From Cycas panzhihuaensis (Eukaryota > Cycadophyta): a stretch of 64,000 nt of DNA. Shown here piece by piece: positions 36,020 through 47,609 of this stretch. Within the stretch, counting starts at the first letter, position 1; each line of letters begins with the position of its first letter. Under the pieces are notes generated by a model, which did no database searches, was not told where the DNA came from, and saw only the letters and a list, made by a program, of their open reading frames with translations. The stretch lies in the NCBI GenBank assembly GCA_023213395.1, contig CM041465.1, positions 171,995,741 to 172,059,740 on the forward strand. Reading direction: 5' to 3'. A program made the position numbers and the translations under genes.

Positions 36020-38820
36020 TATAAATTTAATTGTAAAAATTATGGAATTTAGAAATTTAAAATTTCTAATATTTTGGCACATAAGAAATTAATGAAAATG
36101 TTTAAAGGGAAGGAACCAAAGCCAATTATCTTTGTCGCTCACGCTATAATTAGATATATTCCATCTACTTCAATTGTGATAGCTAAGGTTGTTAAAGATT
36201 TGGACGATCATGATAGAGAGGCATTAATAATCATTGAGATTTCTATTGCTAATGGCCTTATCACTCATCTTCAAGGAAAGACTTCTTCCAAGGATATATA
36301 ATAGACTCTATAAGAAATATATGAATTCAATAATAAAACAAGAGTATTGCACCTAAGAAACTTGATTTATTTATGTAAAATGACTATAGATGAACTTATC
36401 TCCTTACATTTGCAAAAATTAAGAGATATTATAGATCAATTAATTACAATTGGTGAGAAAGTAAAGGAGATGGATCTTGTGAGAATTACAGTTAATAGCT
36501 TATATAAAAGCTATCATATCTTTGTAACTAGTTTATGTCTTACTTAAAGAGCTCAACCACTTACTTTTGAGGAACTAGTTGTACATCTATTGTATGATGA
36601 GTAATGCATTGGAGGTTACATTGGTAGTAGTAGTAGTATGGCATTGGCTTCTCAATTAAGAAAGAAACTCCAAATACATGCTCCTAAACAAACCCTTCCA
36701 CCTTCTCACAACATGAGTGAATCTCATGGCAAGCCTAAAAAGGATATCATATGCACATATTATAATATGAAAATTTACCATGAAAAGAATTCTAGAAAAG
36801 GAAAGAAGATAAAAAGAAAGTTAATAATGATGATGAAAAAGTCTTTGCCTTCGGTGCTATTTTTTGCATAAGTTGTATTTGGTACATTAATTATCATGCC
36901 TCAAACCTTATCACTTTTCATAAAGAATGGTTTAGTGAGCTTAAAGATGGTCATAATCAAAACATTATTCTAGATAGTAACAATCAACATAAAATAGTCA
37001 ATCAGCGCACTATTATTCTCAATCAACTTGATCGTAAAATCAAGATATCTAATGTGTTATATATACCATCATTCAATCATAATTTGCTTTCTATAATCCA
37101 TGTACCTAAACTAAAATTTAAGGTTGAGTTTGATGCTATCAAGTGTGATAAAAGATAGTGATTTTGTAATTGCTCAAGGAAATGAAGAGAATGGTTTGTA
37201 TACATTTTTTAGTACACTTGAGTATTATTTTGTTATAACTACATTTGATACTTCATAACATCATTGCTTCAGTCATTTGAACTACTATAATTTTCAATTA
37301 TTGAATACTTAAAAAAAGGTACACGATCTTCCTCTAGTTTAAAAGTGTGATAAAATATGTAGTATATGTGCATTAGGAAAACTATATAGGGAGAAATTTG
37401 TCAAGTCCATATGGTAGGCTAATGATAAATTAGAGTTGGTTCATTATAATTTATATGGACTATTGTCACCAATTTCACTTGGAGGTGTAAAGTACTTTAT
37501 GAAATTCATTGACAATTTCACTAAGAGGACTTTGGTTTGCCTTCTGAACAATAAGTTGAAGTATAAAGTCCAACGAGTTCAAAGTTGAAGTTGAAAACTT
37601 CTCTAGAAAGAAGATCAAAATTCTAAAGAGTGATAATATAGGTGATTACATGTCAACTAAACTCACTACTTTCTATAAGGATCATGACATTTGATGATAA
37701 TTGACTACATCTTATATACTACAATAGAACGGTGTGTTTGAGAGAAAGAATTGCATTATTATTAAGATGGTTAGATATATATGCTTAAAGCTAGAAATGT
37801 CTCAAATGGTTTTGGGAATGAAGCTATGAATATAATTATGTATATTCTAAATAGAAGTCCAACTATAATTGTTTAAAATATAACTCTTGAAGAATCATAG
37901 ACATGTAGAAAACTCTCTATTAATAATATTTAAGTTTTTTATTCTGTTACTTTTATTCATACACCTAATGTAATAAGACAAAATCTTGATGACAAAAGTC
38001 ATAAGTATATTCTTATTGGGTATAGTGAGTCATCCAAAATATATAAGCTTTGGGATCCCTTAAAGAGGAAGTTTATAATTAATACTGATGTTCTACTTAA
38101 TGAACATAATAGGGAATTATCCCTATTATAAATGCTAATGCTAGAAGCACATAAATAAAGAATGAAATTGATGAAAAGAGTAAAGAGAATGAGAAAATTC
38201 CTACAAAAGTTTCATATTCCTCCTCTCCTCTTAAAAAGTTACCTAAGTGGTATACTCAAACCATCAAAGATTTCAAGATTGGTGACATTAATATTTTTGC
38301 AGGTGTTCAGATATGAAGCAAGGTCAATTTTTCCTTAATGTCAAAGATCTTAACAATTGATAAACTTGAGTCATTTCCTAAAGCTAAAGATGTATCTCAC
38401 TAGCAATCAATTGTGTATGAGGAATCTTGTTGAGATTCTTTTAGATAAGAAATCTATTAGTTACATATGGCTGTACAAAGTGAAGTGTCAAGTTGATGGT
38501 GTTATTGATAGATATAAGGCTTGACTTGTAGTATAGGGATATGTGCAGATTAAAGGTTTTGTGTAAGTTGGCAAGGAGCATGTTGTATGCAAGTTGAAAC
38601 AAGCACCAAGGGTGTGGTATTCATGCATTAATTATTACTTCATATCTTCTAAGTTCACTAGATGTAAATCAAATCACTTTGTTCAGGAGAAAATATAGGG
38701 TAAAGCAGTTAAATTAGTCTATTATATAACTGAAGATCAACTTGGTGGAATTTTCACTAAGGCAATAGATTGTGAGAAGCTTAATAGGTTTAAAAAAAAT
38801 CTTATTTGTGAGAGATTATG
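36020..38820 (+). pseudogene. Plus-strand Ty1/copia gag-pol remnant with internal deletions
   Basis: Gag begins near 36025 with NYGI, a stop where Trp is expected, then KFKISN; the capsid continues through DDHDREALIIIEISI (36195-36250), LHLQKLRDIIDQL and FEELVVHLLYDE. Integrase traces are HHCFSHLNYYNF (37260), CSICALGKLYREKF (37360), LVHYNLYG, KYFMKFIDNFTKRT (near 37490) and the C-terminal KYILIGYSESSKIYKLWDP (38007-38060). RT is cut down: WLYKVKCQVDGVIDRYKA (38470) is followed almost at once by KLKQAPRVWYSCIN (38590), then LVYYITEDQLGGIFTKAID (38715-38770), the C-terminus. The YVDD box and the RNase H core are missing. The frame shifts repeatedly. A purine-poor TTGAGGAA|TGTAAGAACA near 38884 may mark the 3' LTR start. 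Confidence 0.85.
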
Positions 38821-38893
38821 AATTACACATTATAATGAGGCTTTTGAGATTAAATATGGTACTTGGGCAATGGAAATCTTAAATTGAGGAATG

Positions 38894-40597
38894 TAAGAAC
38901 ATATCGCCAAGAGGATGTACAATAGAACACAGGACTAAAATCAATGAAAATGGTCAAAATTGAGCTATCAAAGAACATATAATAGGTTGTGTTTTAGAAT
39001 AAAATGCAACATAGATAAGAATGTATGTAAAACACACAATAAAGAACGTATGAAACACATGCCTAAATTAAGGCCGTATATTCCATGGATGTTGATGTCA
39101 CCTCAAGTGTTATGTTCATATGATTGTATAACTAAAAAGTTATGTTTTAAAGCTTAATAAATATAATTAAATGAGAAGGTATGTTTTGTTGGGAAAATGT
39201 ATGATTATGACAATAAATCATAATTGTTCCTCAAAAGGACACATATGGTGCATTTATTTCTCAATCAACCACCATTTTATTATGAGATCTAAGTATATGA
39301 ATCTTGTATTATATTTTTAAACATAAATTAAGTGATTGTATTGGACGATATATTTTGTATGAAATGTATGTGAAATGTTCCCTTTCAAGTGATGTACATA
39401 TATTAGCAGTGATATTACTTAATGAAATAATGAACTACATAGAAATATTATGTATCTTGTGTATAATGATGATTGAGTTATGAATTTATATTAACATAAT
39501 AATTTATGTGGTGGCATTGTGATAATTTATTGCTATGATGTTTGAATGAGAAGTGATAATATGACTATGTTGACCTAGCCCTAACTAGACTTATGGATAT
39601 TGACCCCTTAACAAGCACACTTTTAGAGGGTGAAAGTTATAAGTTAACATTAGTTCCATTGCTTATATCCATTAAGGAGGGACTAGACCAAAATTTTATT
39701 ATATATATTATGTCAAAAGACTAAGGAACATTAGCTATTATTGTTATGGAAAGCCATAACTAAGCCTTTGATAGCCAGGGGACATTCTAATGCCATTAAA
39801 ATGAACTTTGAAGGTGGGTGAGCCACCAAAAAGACTTTCATCTAAGGGAACACAAGAATCTAGTAGAAAATGTTAAATATGGCACTCTTGGATATATGAA
39901 GACATAATGAAACACATATACATAAGATGATAAAAGATATAAACAATAAATGAATCAAAGAATGAAGTATGTATAAGCATATAAGACAATAAAGCTTGTG
40001 GAAAATGATCATGTCTAATACTCTAAATAAGTCATAAATATTTCAATTTTATATGATCATTCTGTTCAATTGATTTTCCCCCTATTCTTCCCTCATTTAT
40101 ATTATATGCTCCCTCATATATGTTGCCCATCTAAGTAATATGGCTACTTTTGTATTATATAAGTAATAAACCATAAGGAATTTACAATGATGAAGGTATT
40201 AGAAGAAAAGAGATAAATGATATAAATCCAAATGGACTGAAAACTCATCACAACAATACTTACTAAGCTAGAAAATTAAAATGGTGATTCCTCACACTTG
40301 ACAAAGCATAGATTAAGCTTTCACCTCACACAATATGGGTAAGATTAAGAAATAAAAATGGGTTTACATATATGTTACAAAATTTAACTTAACCAAATAA
40401 GGATAATGAATTAGGCTTTTATGATAATCTTCCTGCAAACATTTGAATACTTCCTATCAATTGTATATAACTAGAGTGTTTATTAGAAATGACTTCAATT
40501 GTGATACAAGCACTCTCTCTAAATGCATAATGTTTTATGTTCGATAATAGGGTATACATTCTATCAATAAGATAACTAATTTCACAAGAGTCAATAA
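38894..40597. other. Anonymous DNA, possibly the 3' LTR region of the copia remnant
   Basis: No coding or RNA feature could be supported. No partner repeat was found upstream. It ends at the target duplication ATAAG of Element 2. Confidence 0.35.
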
Positions 40598-40602
40598 ATA
40601 AG

Positions 40603-41006
40603 TGTTGGAGTTAATTGTCATCACTCCACTCCCACCTTTCCAACCAGGATTGTACACTTCATCAACCTGAATTTAGACATGTAATGCTCAACATGTCAAG
40701 GTAAGTTTAACTTTGATTTATGTTAAGTTGAGTTAGCTTCATTTGAGTTAAGTGAACATTATTTTATTATTATTTTGAATTTAGGGGTTGAGGAGTTTCT
40801 CTCCTCCCCCAAATTATAAATATTGAGGGGTGTGCAACCTTGGGGTCTTTAGACACTGCCTCCTTATTGGAATTTGTAATGCTCACTTCTTACAATGGAA
40901 TGACTACAATGGATTTTCAATTTATGCTACATTGATGTATTGCAATATTGACCTATGTGATTCTATTCTATGTTCTTCCTTATTCTCCTATTATATTTTT
41001 CCTACA
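40603..41006 (+). repeat. 5' LTR of Element 2
   Basis: It aligns with 45472-45887 and with 61750-62203. The 3' copy and Element 3 carry AAGGTAAGTT twice in tandem; this copy has it once, which explains most of the length difference. A TATA-box-like TATAAATAT lies at 40815-40823. Confidence 0.94.
40815..40823 (+). promoter_or_regulatory. Candidate TATA box in the Element 2 LTR
   Basis: TATAAATAT sits mid-LTR in a C-rich context (CTCCCCCAAAT before it), followed by GGGGTGTGCAACC. The 3' LTR keeps the same motif and Element 3 a weaker one (ATTTATATTA), supporting a promoter role by conservation only. Confidence 0.4.
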
Positions 41007-41008
41007 TT

Positions 41009-41020
41009 TGGTATCAGAGT
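41009..41020 (+). promoter_or_regulatory. Primer-binding site, Element 2
   Basis: TGGTATCAGAGT has one change (final C to T) from the initiator-Met PBS, 2 bp after the LTR end. Confidence 0.92.
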
Positions 41021-41059
41021 GAGATTTTGGGCTATTGTATCTCCATTGGTGAAGTTTTT

Positions 41060-41795
41060 TTAAGAAGAGCAACATGATTTACTAGCATTCTACAGTAGAT
41101 TTTCTTACAAATCTATGCAAGATTTTAGCAGTAAGCTATATTTGCTCAAGTTTTTTCTCATATTTGAGCCATATTTCTTCAGTTCTATACATTTTATCTT
41201 ATATTTCATCATTATTTCAGCAGCAAGTTATATATATTTAAGTTTTTCTCATATTTGAGTTATTTCTCTTCAGATTTATAGTTTTAACATATATTTGACA
41301 GTTTACAAGTATTTTTTATCTACTTATCTGATATTTTTCGTAGATCTATAAAGGAGATTAGGTGCATGCAAAAGTTATCAAGTTTTCTTCAAAAATCTGT
41401 AACTTTTACTTTATATTTACTATATTTCATTTCAGATCTACTTGTTTCAGCAGTTATTTTACCATTTTTTCTAGTATATTTGTATAGATCTATAATATTT
41501 AGCTATAAATCTACTATACTCATATCAGATCTGTATTATTTAGCTTAAGATTTGCTTATTTTATCAAGTTTTTCATTATTTTCTACTACATTTAGTTCAG
41601 ATCTGTTGTATTTCATTATAGATCTATATTTTTCATCATATTTTTTTTACTATATTTTTAAGTTTTCTACAGATCTATAATCTCTGGAGCATATTCAATT
41701 TTTTTTGGAGAAGAATACACTGCAAATCTGTCTACTAGAAGCTTTTGAAGCTTATTTTTCACCTACAAATCTACTACACTTAGGTGCCTTCAAAG
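41060..41795 (+). repeat. AGATCT-rich leader segment shared by Elements 2 and 3
   Basis: The palindrome AGATCT or one-base variants recur many times in short units such as CAGATCTATAATTT and TTCAGATCTGTTGTATTT. The same segment lies at about 62300-62810 in Element 3. It is absent from Element 1. It is non-coding; the short frame 41366-41548 shows no family resemblance. Confidence 0.75.
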
Positions 41796-41796
41796 C

Positions 41797-42600
41797 AATG
41801 TTGGAGTTGATATTTTTTCTCATACTGATTTAGCTTCTCATATATCTAGCAAAACATCTACATATAACTACTAGTTAAGATATTGGTAAGCTCACTTGTT
41901 CTCTGGAGAAGACATATTAGAGTTTCATCTATTGTGAAAGATGTTCTCTTGCTCGGAAGTCTGTACAACAAACTTGTCACAGTTTACCAGGTTCTTTGTG
42001 TGTTTTTTTTCAATACAAATATATATATATATATATATATTGTATCTATTTGCTATATTTTTCGTGAATATATTTAAAAATCTAGTTTATTTGATGCATT
42101 TGTGTGATCGGGCTAAACATAGATCCCGTTGAAAAGGCCTATACTCATATAGATCTGGGTTGTCTCTTGCATCCATAAGCCTGTAATCCCGTCTTTTAAC
42201 TTGAAGTAAGTATCAAGAACTGATAGTCTCTAAATAGGCAGTTCCTCCCGTGATTTGTGGGTGACCTGCAACTTCATTAGAGGTTCGTTATGTTTCTTCT
42301 AAATCGTCTGATTGACAACAGATTTGTGTACTTGCATCTAGTCAGCGTTGTTTTACCATTACAAGCACCCATAATCAAGTTTCTTTATTCACTGCAATAT
42401 TAGAAATGGTACAACTCACACACATTAATCTTACAACTCCCCTCCTCTCGAACTCTCCTACTCCAAGCATTTGTTAGGCCATGGGATAGATCTCCTAATA
42501 TCTAATACATTGTTAGCTTCTGTACATAAGGTTGTCACAGTTCATTTTCCTGTAACCATTTTTACCTTATTTAAAGCTGAACCAAACAACTCCTCTCCTT
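41797..42600 (+). repeat. Leader block shared by Elements 1 and 2 (first part)
   Basis: From GTTGGAGTTGATATTTTTT onward this follows 6859-7640 of Element 1 closely, including CTCATACTGATTTAGCTTCT, TTTCATCTATTGTGAAAGAT and GTCACAGTTTACCAGGTTCT. An (AT)n run lies at about 42021-42040. In Element 1 the block begins right after the PBS; here it begins about 780 bp after it. Confidence 0.9.
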
Positions 42601-43300
42601 CATTGACGTTCTGTTGGCATCTTCGTTGGACTCCCTTATTTTACCCCTTCTCTTTACATATCATATAGTCGCGGGCATCTTTAACCCTAAAAGCTTCCTT
42701 CTCCACTCATCTTCGCTTCTACGTCCAACTTCCTCGCTGAGTCTTCGATCCCAACGAGGAGACGTAACAACCACAGTATATATTGCAATTTGATTTCACG
42801 TAACCGTAACTATCTTTTTAAATTAATCTTCCATAACCATGACTCTTCCCTTCCTTTCCAGTTTTACTTTAACGTAACCATCTATGCCAATAATCCTAAT
42901 GTTAGTACTTGGAATTAAACCTGAAACGCCATGGAATATTCTAAGAAAACATTTTAGAGAATTGGAAAAGAGCGTGACACCTTTAAGGCTAGAAGCTTCC
43001 TCCCATATACGCAGTCTGGAAGCCATTGTGTTGATGCTCGACTACTTTCAGTAAACCTAAGCAAGCCATGTGATAACTCAACAAAGGCGTGGGTGGCCCG
43101 TGATAGTAGATTACAGTTCGCGGTGGCGATTCACTCCCAATCCCTTTCCTTACAAATCGCAGACAATGCGGCAGCTCTATCAAATTTCGCTTCATCATCC
43201 TTTTATTATATACATTTATATATAAATATATATTGAGCGCCCGACTATAATATATATTGATTAAGCACCCGACCTTTTTTAAAAGTTTCATTTCAAAATC
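42600..43300 (-). other. Gene-like insert of unknown identity in Element 2 leader
   Basis: This stretch is richer in G+C than its surroundings and has no match in Element 1 at the same place. On the minus strand two overlapping open frames cover it. One (42989-43291) reads LPHCLRFVRKGIGSESPP and similar. The other starts with ATG at 43026 (MASRLRIWEEASSLKGV) and is open to 42823. A third minus frame around 43000-43200 reads KFDRAAALSAICKERD. I cannot name a family. By position, between the two shared leader blocks, it corresponds to the place where Element 1 holds its PAL and MYB pieces, so a captured host fragment is the likely explanation. Confidence 0.4.
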
Positions 43301-43499
43301 TTTATTTTTTTATTTTATTTTTTATAAAGTTAAAAGAAAAAAAATTAATCATATTAAATATATTTTGAGATCCATGGTTTTGAAAACCCTAGCCCCCTTA
43401 CAACTCAGCCCCCAGTCATAAGACATCACCACGTGACCTTTATCATTATCACAAAGGGGCTAGCAACTTTATAAACCCTTTTTTTCTTTTTATTTTTTT

Positions 43500-44320
43500 A
43501 AATTTTTTATTTTACATAGGGTTATTGGGGTGTTCTTACCATAACTCTTCACTGAAGTGTCGGTTTCTAACGAAATAAGTTTCATTAGATTAGAAATTTT
43601 CTGTAGATTAATTTTGACTGGTCATATGACCAATTTGGTGTAGATTTGATCCCGTTTTAGTCGATTTAAAGTTAATCACCTTTTTTTTCAGCATTTTTTC
43701 AACTTTTTATAAAATTACTTTTTGAACTAATTATATTTTATTACCAGGAAACTATTTTCTTCCTAAATTTTTTCTGAAGTGATATACATTCAATAAACTT
43801 CATTAACCACTTTTTATTTTATTTTTTAGAATTCTTTTTAACCACTATTTTAATCGTCGAAAGTGGTATTTTAATGGTTTTTAGCATTTTTCTTAACATT
43901 TTATCATAAAGGTACCTGCTACTATTTTCGTTATAACTTTCCTATTTGACATCTAAATTTAGTTCCGCTAGTTTCGTTGGGAAGTTGACTCAATTCTCTT
44001 CGATCTGATATAGTTTTCAATATATTTTAATGTATTTTTACTGATTTTTAAATTGCTCAAAATAGAGATGCTTTATTGTTTTAAACCTGCCATTTTTTAC
44101 ATATTTTTATATATATTTCTCTTCTAAATAATATTTTCATTTCTCAATATTTTATAAAGTTTTATTAGCATTTTTATACAATTTTGAGCCCTGGCTCCTG
44201 TTAGGCATCAAAACAAAGCATATTTCCTTTGGATCACGAAAACTTGACTTATAGGAACCTGTTCTCAAAACGGTTAGTTCTGTTGGATTCATACTTTATT
44301 TATCTTCATACTCATAAAGT
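43500..44320 (+). repeat. Leader block shared by Elements 1 and 2 (second part)
   Basis: It follows 9230-10070 of Element 1: GTTATTGG.., TGACTGGTCATATGACCAAT, the T-rich middle, CTGTTAGGC.TCAAAA and GGTTAGTTC.GTTGGATTCA. It has no open frame. Conservation between two elements with different LTRs suggests it belongs to the transcript leader rather than to chance flanking DNA. Confidence 0.88.
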
Positions 44321-44718
44321 TTCACATTATTTTGATATCATTTAGTATATTTTTAAAGTTGTTAAACTTGAGGTTGTCCTCTAACCCTTCTTTCAAAAAG
44401 TTTCTTCATACTCCTTATCTTTCAAAGTAAAATATACATATATTTCAATTTTTTTTAGTATTATACATTATTATTAAGGCTAAGGATTTATTGCATTGAT
44501 AATTTATATTCAGATTTGTATCGTTAAAAGGATATTGGTATATGATTTTAAAGTTGGTTATATATTTATTATTTCCTTATTGTATTTAGTTCATTTATTT
44601 TCAAAAGGTATTACATTTCTTTTGAAGAGTATATTTGACATCATATAAGTTTAGTCACTTATTACCTTTATTTGCTTTGATAAAAACATACTTTATATAT
44701 TCTAAAGTTTTTTATAAC

Positions 44719-45471
44719 ATGGCCCAATTACCTATATTTTATGGGCAAAATTTTTTAGAATGGCACAAGATTATGCAAAACTATTTTATTGAACATGATC
44801 TTTTGAAGTATTTGCAACATGTATGTGATCTAAGTATTAAAAAATATTTAGAAAAGATAATGAAGTATTAGGTTTATTATTTTGCACTATGACTGATGAT
44901 GTTTTTTCAAAGGTTTGTGAATTAATGACCTCTAAATCTGTTTGGGATATTTTAATTTCTACTTATAGGGGAAATACCCTCCTTGTATTTGATGATATTT
45001 TTGTTGAGCATGTGAGACATGTGACAGAACAGGTGGATCATGATGATAAAACTAATGAAGATTCAGATCAAATGCAGGACCAACTTGCTACATAAGGATT
45101 TGATTCTCCATTTGAGGGGGAGAATAACAATGAATCCTATGACATGATGAAGAATGAATCTAATATGACAAAAAAAGAATCTTATGATATGATGCTTGTT
45201 GACAGCATACAAATTACAAAGGATAAAGTTCAAATTTAAATTTTTCTCAATATTCTAATTGACAAAGACAAAGTTGCATCTATACATACCTACTTAAATC
45301 AAGCATCATTTACTTACAACTTTTTTGAATTACTTCATGATATAAAGACATATGTTATAAGAAGGTTGAAGCATGTTGATAAAGATCAAAATTTTAAAGT
45401 CTTTTTCAAGTACCAGTTCCATAAGTTCAAGGAAAAGATACAAGTGTTCATGATAAAATTAAGGGGGAGAA
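44719..45471 (+). pseudogene. Element 2 truncated gag with a new acidic tail
   Basis: The ATG at 44719 opens MAQLPIFYGQNFLEWHKIM, the copia Gag N-terminus. After a frameshift near 44850 the frame reads KDNEVLGLLFCTMTDDVF and SKSVWDILISTYRG, matching Element 1 Gag (KDNEALALIFCALED...SKEA). It then departs from Gag: VRHVTEQVDHDDKTNEDSD and MMKNES repeats form an acidic tail, and the frame continues through two stops (45093 and 45237) as LNQASFTYNFFELLHDIK to the purine tract. There is no zinc knuckle. It is probably an internal-deletion product that kept a particle protein or only packaging signals. Confidence 0.85.
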
Positions 45472-45887
45472 TGTTGGAGTTAATCATCATCACTCCACTC
45501 CCATCTTTCTAACCAAGATTATACACTTCATCAACCTGAATTTAGACATGTGATGCTCAACATGTCAAGGTAAGTTAAGGTAAGTTTAACTTTGATTTAT
45601 GTTAAGTTGAGTTAGTTTCATTTGAGTTAAGTGAACATTATTTTATTATTATTTTGAATCTAGGGGTTGAGGAGTTTCCTTCCTCCCCCAAATTATAAAT
45701 ATTAAGGAGTGTGCAACCCTGGTGTCTTTAGACACCACCTCCTTATTAGAAATTTGTAATGCTCGCTTCTCATAATGGCTTGAATATAATGCTTTCATGG
45801 TTTATGCTATAATGATTTATGATTTGTATTGAGTTTTGATTATTAGTTACATGTTCTGCCCTATTCTTCTGCTATATTTTTCCTACA
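45472..45887 (+). repeat. 3' LTR of Element 2
   Basis: It is preceded by the purine tract AAGGGGGAGAA (45461-45471) and followed by the duplication ATAAG. It holds two tandem AAGGTAAGTT units near 45567-45588. Confidence 0.95.
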
Positions 45888-45892
45888 ATAAG

Positions 45893-46394
45893 ACCTTACC
45901 CCTATGTAATCTTGAAGTTTGCTAATTTATTCTTGCAACCATTTTCCTCTTCTTCATTACTTATTCTTTTTATAAAGAATCTAATTTTATTTTCTATTTA
46001 AGAATTTAGGCCTCTAACCTATTTCCTTTGCCCATCCAAAAATCCCATGGCATATTGTCTCAATCTCTAAGTATAATTCATGCTTCCTATGGCTTTTTTT
46101 TTTAATCTTAATTTCAAGTTTGATGGAAATATGAGAGTCAGAGGGAGTGACAGAGTATAACAAAGGGTAAATCAAATCTTTAGCATAAGTGTGGTATTGA
46201 TGAATACTAGGGTCTTCAAACCTATTGAATAAATAGATGGGAGTTGAGTGGGAACCTAACGTCTACTACTGATTGGCATTTAACATTATTAAGGAATCCA
46301 CTCAAATGATGATAATATACAGCTAAGTCAACTACACTAAGTCCTATGTCATCATGTGTTAATATTAGACCTAATGGACATTATTTAATATTTC
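45893..46394 (-). repeat. Probable 3' LTR region of Element 6 plus flank
   Basis: On the minus strand the Element 6 polyprotein end is followed by TATGGAGGAGAAA, a purine tract, then TATTAAATAATG, which would be an LTR start with TG changed to TA. The outer LTR limit cannot be placed. No gene was seen. Confidence 0.5.
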
Positions 46395-47273
46395 TCCTCC
46401 ATAATGCTCATTTAGGGAGACTCGAAGCTTATCTCTGAATTTGTTGAACTTAATCTTTCTAAGTGCCTTAGTGAAAATATCTGCCACCTATGTTTCTGTG
46501 TTGTAATAGGTCAACTCAATCTCACTTGCCTAAACCAATTCTCTAATGAAATGATATTGAGTTATTAATATATTTTATTCTACTGCAAAACACCAAATTT
46601 AAAGTCATCTATACAGTTCTTTAATTATCACATAACATTTGTGTGGGGCCATCATGTTTTACTTGTAAATCCTAGAGTAGTCTTATGAACTAAACTATTT
46701 TACAAGCTCCTATAATCATTACTTTGTATTCTACTTCTACAGTAGACAAAGATATCGTGCTTTGTTTCTTTGAACTCCAAGCTATTGTTGCTTAATCCAA
46801 ATTAAAAGTGTAGCCTGATGTAGATTTTATATCATCTATACATCCTAGCCAATCTGAATCTGTGTAACCAAATAATCTGAAATCTCTCGACGACCTGTAA
46901 TGAAGTCCATGTCCAATTGTTCCTTTCAAGTATCTAAGGATCCTCTTAACTACTTACCAATGTGATACTTCAGGCTCGTGCATGAATCTAAAAACTACAA
47001 TTATTACATACATGATGTCCCGCTAAGTCAAAGTTAAGTAAATCAAACTATTGATCAATGGCCTATAGAAAGTAGGATCAATTGATGTAGATCCTTCATA
47101 CTTAGATAATTTTACCCCAACTTTGGCTAGTGTAGCAAGTGCCTTACAATGATCACATTATACTTATGTAATAAGTCCAAAGTATATCTCTTTTGGGAAA
47201 TAAATATTCCATTCTCATTTTTCCAAACTTCCAAGCTTAAGATGTAGTGTATAAGTTTCAAATCAGTCATTTC
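46395..47273 (-). pseudogene. Element 6 C-terminal RT and RNase H pseudogene
   Basis: On the minus strand, starting at the Element 4 insertion: EMTDLKLIHYILSLEVWKN (RT end), YTLDLLHK, FYRPLINSLIYLT, WVVKRILRYLKGT-like text, RLFGYTDSDWLG (RNase H Asp) with IDDIKSTSGYTF, STISLSTVEVEYKVM (Glu), then DIFTKALRKIKFNKFRDKL. The RNase H acidic residues are largely kept but stops interrupt the frame. It joins in frame to the RT part at 58744 once Element 4 is taken out: the host text reads ...KEF then EMTD, the usual copia KEFEMTDLG motif. Confidence 0.92.
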
Positions 47274-47597
47274 TATCAGAAAACATAATTGAAGCAAATA
47301 AGGTCAACAAGATCTTTCACATCAGGCAGATAATAAGTAAGAACAGATACATGAGACACCATATTGCCATGGGAAACCCTTATAGGTGAAAACCCACAAA
47401 TGAATAATATTTCACATTATGACAAAATGATAATATTACAATGGTGGACTTTAATTTATATTTATAGATCTAAAGTTCCAAATATAATTACAATTACATC
47501 CATCATCTCACTATAATCAAGGATATTCCTCCACATAATTAGGCATAAAAATAGGAGGCCCACTTTACATTAGGTGGTATGGTCATATATTTTAACA
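47274..47597 (-). repeat. 3' LTR of Element 4
   Basis: It aligns along its full 324 bp with 58420-58743, with shared landmarks CACCATATTG, GGGAAACCCTTAT and GGTGGTATGGTCA. Its 5'-terminal TG (plus strand) reads TA. Confidence 0.94.
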
Positions 47598-47609
47598 TCC
47601 CCCCTTAAT

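Larger units (their letters stand above)
40603..45887 (+). mobile_element. Element 2: complete non-autonomous copia-type retrotransposon, 5285 bp
   Basis: LTRs at 40603-41006 (404 bp) and 45472-45887 (416 bp) start TGTTGGAGTTAAT and end CCTACA. The element is flanked by the perfect duplication ATAAG (40598-40602 and 45888-45892). The PBS TGGTATCAGAGT lies 2 bp after the 5' LTR and the purine tract AAGGGGGAGAA abuts the 3' LTR. The only coding region is a shortened gag (44719-45471); protease, integrase, RT and RNase H are absent, so it must have moved with enzymes supplied in trans. Its Gag and much of its 3.7-kb leader resemble Element 1, but its LTRs belong to the same family as Element 3. 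Confidence 0.95.
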
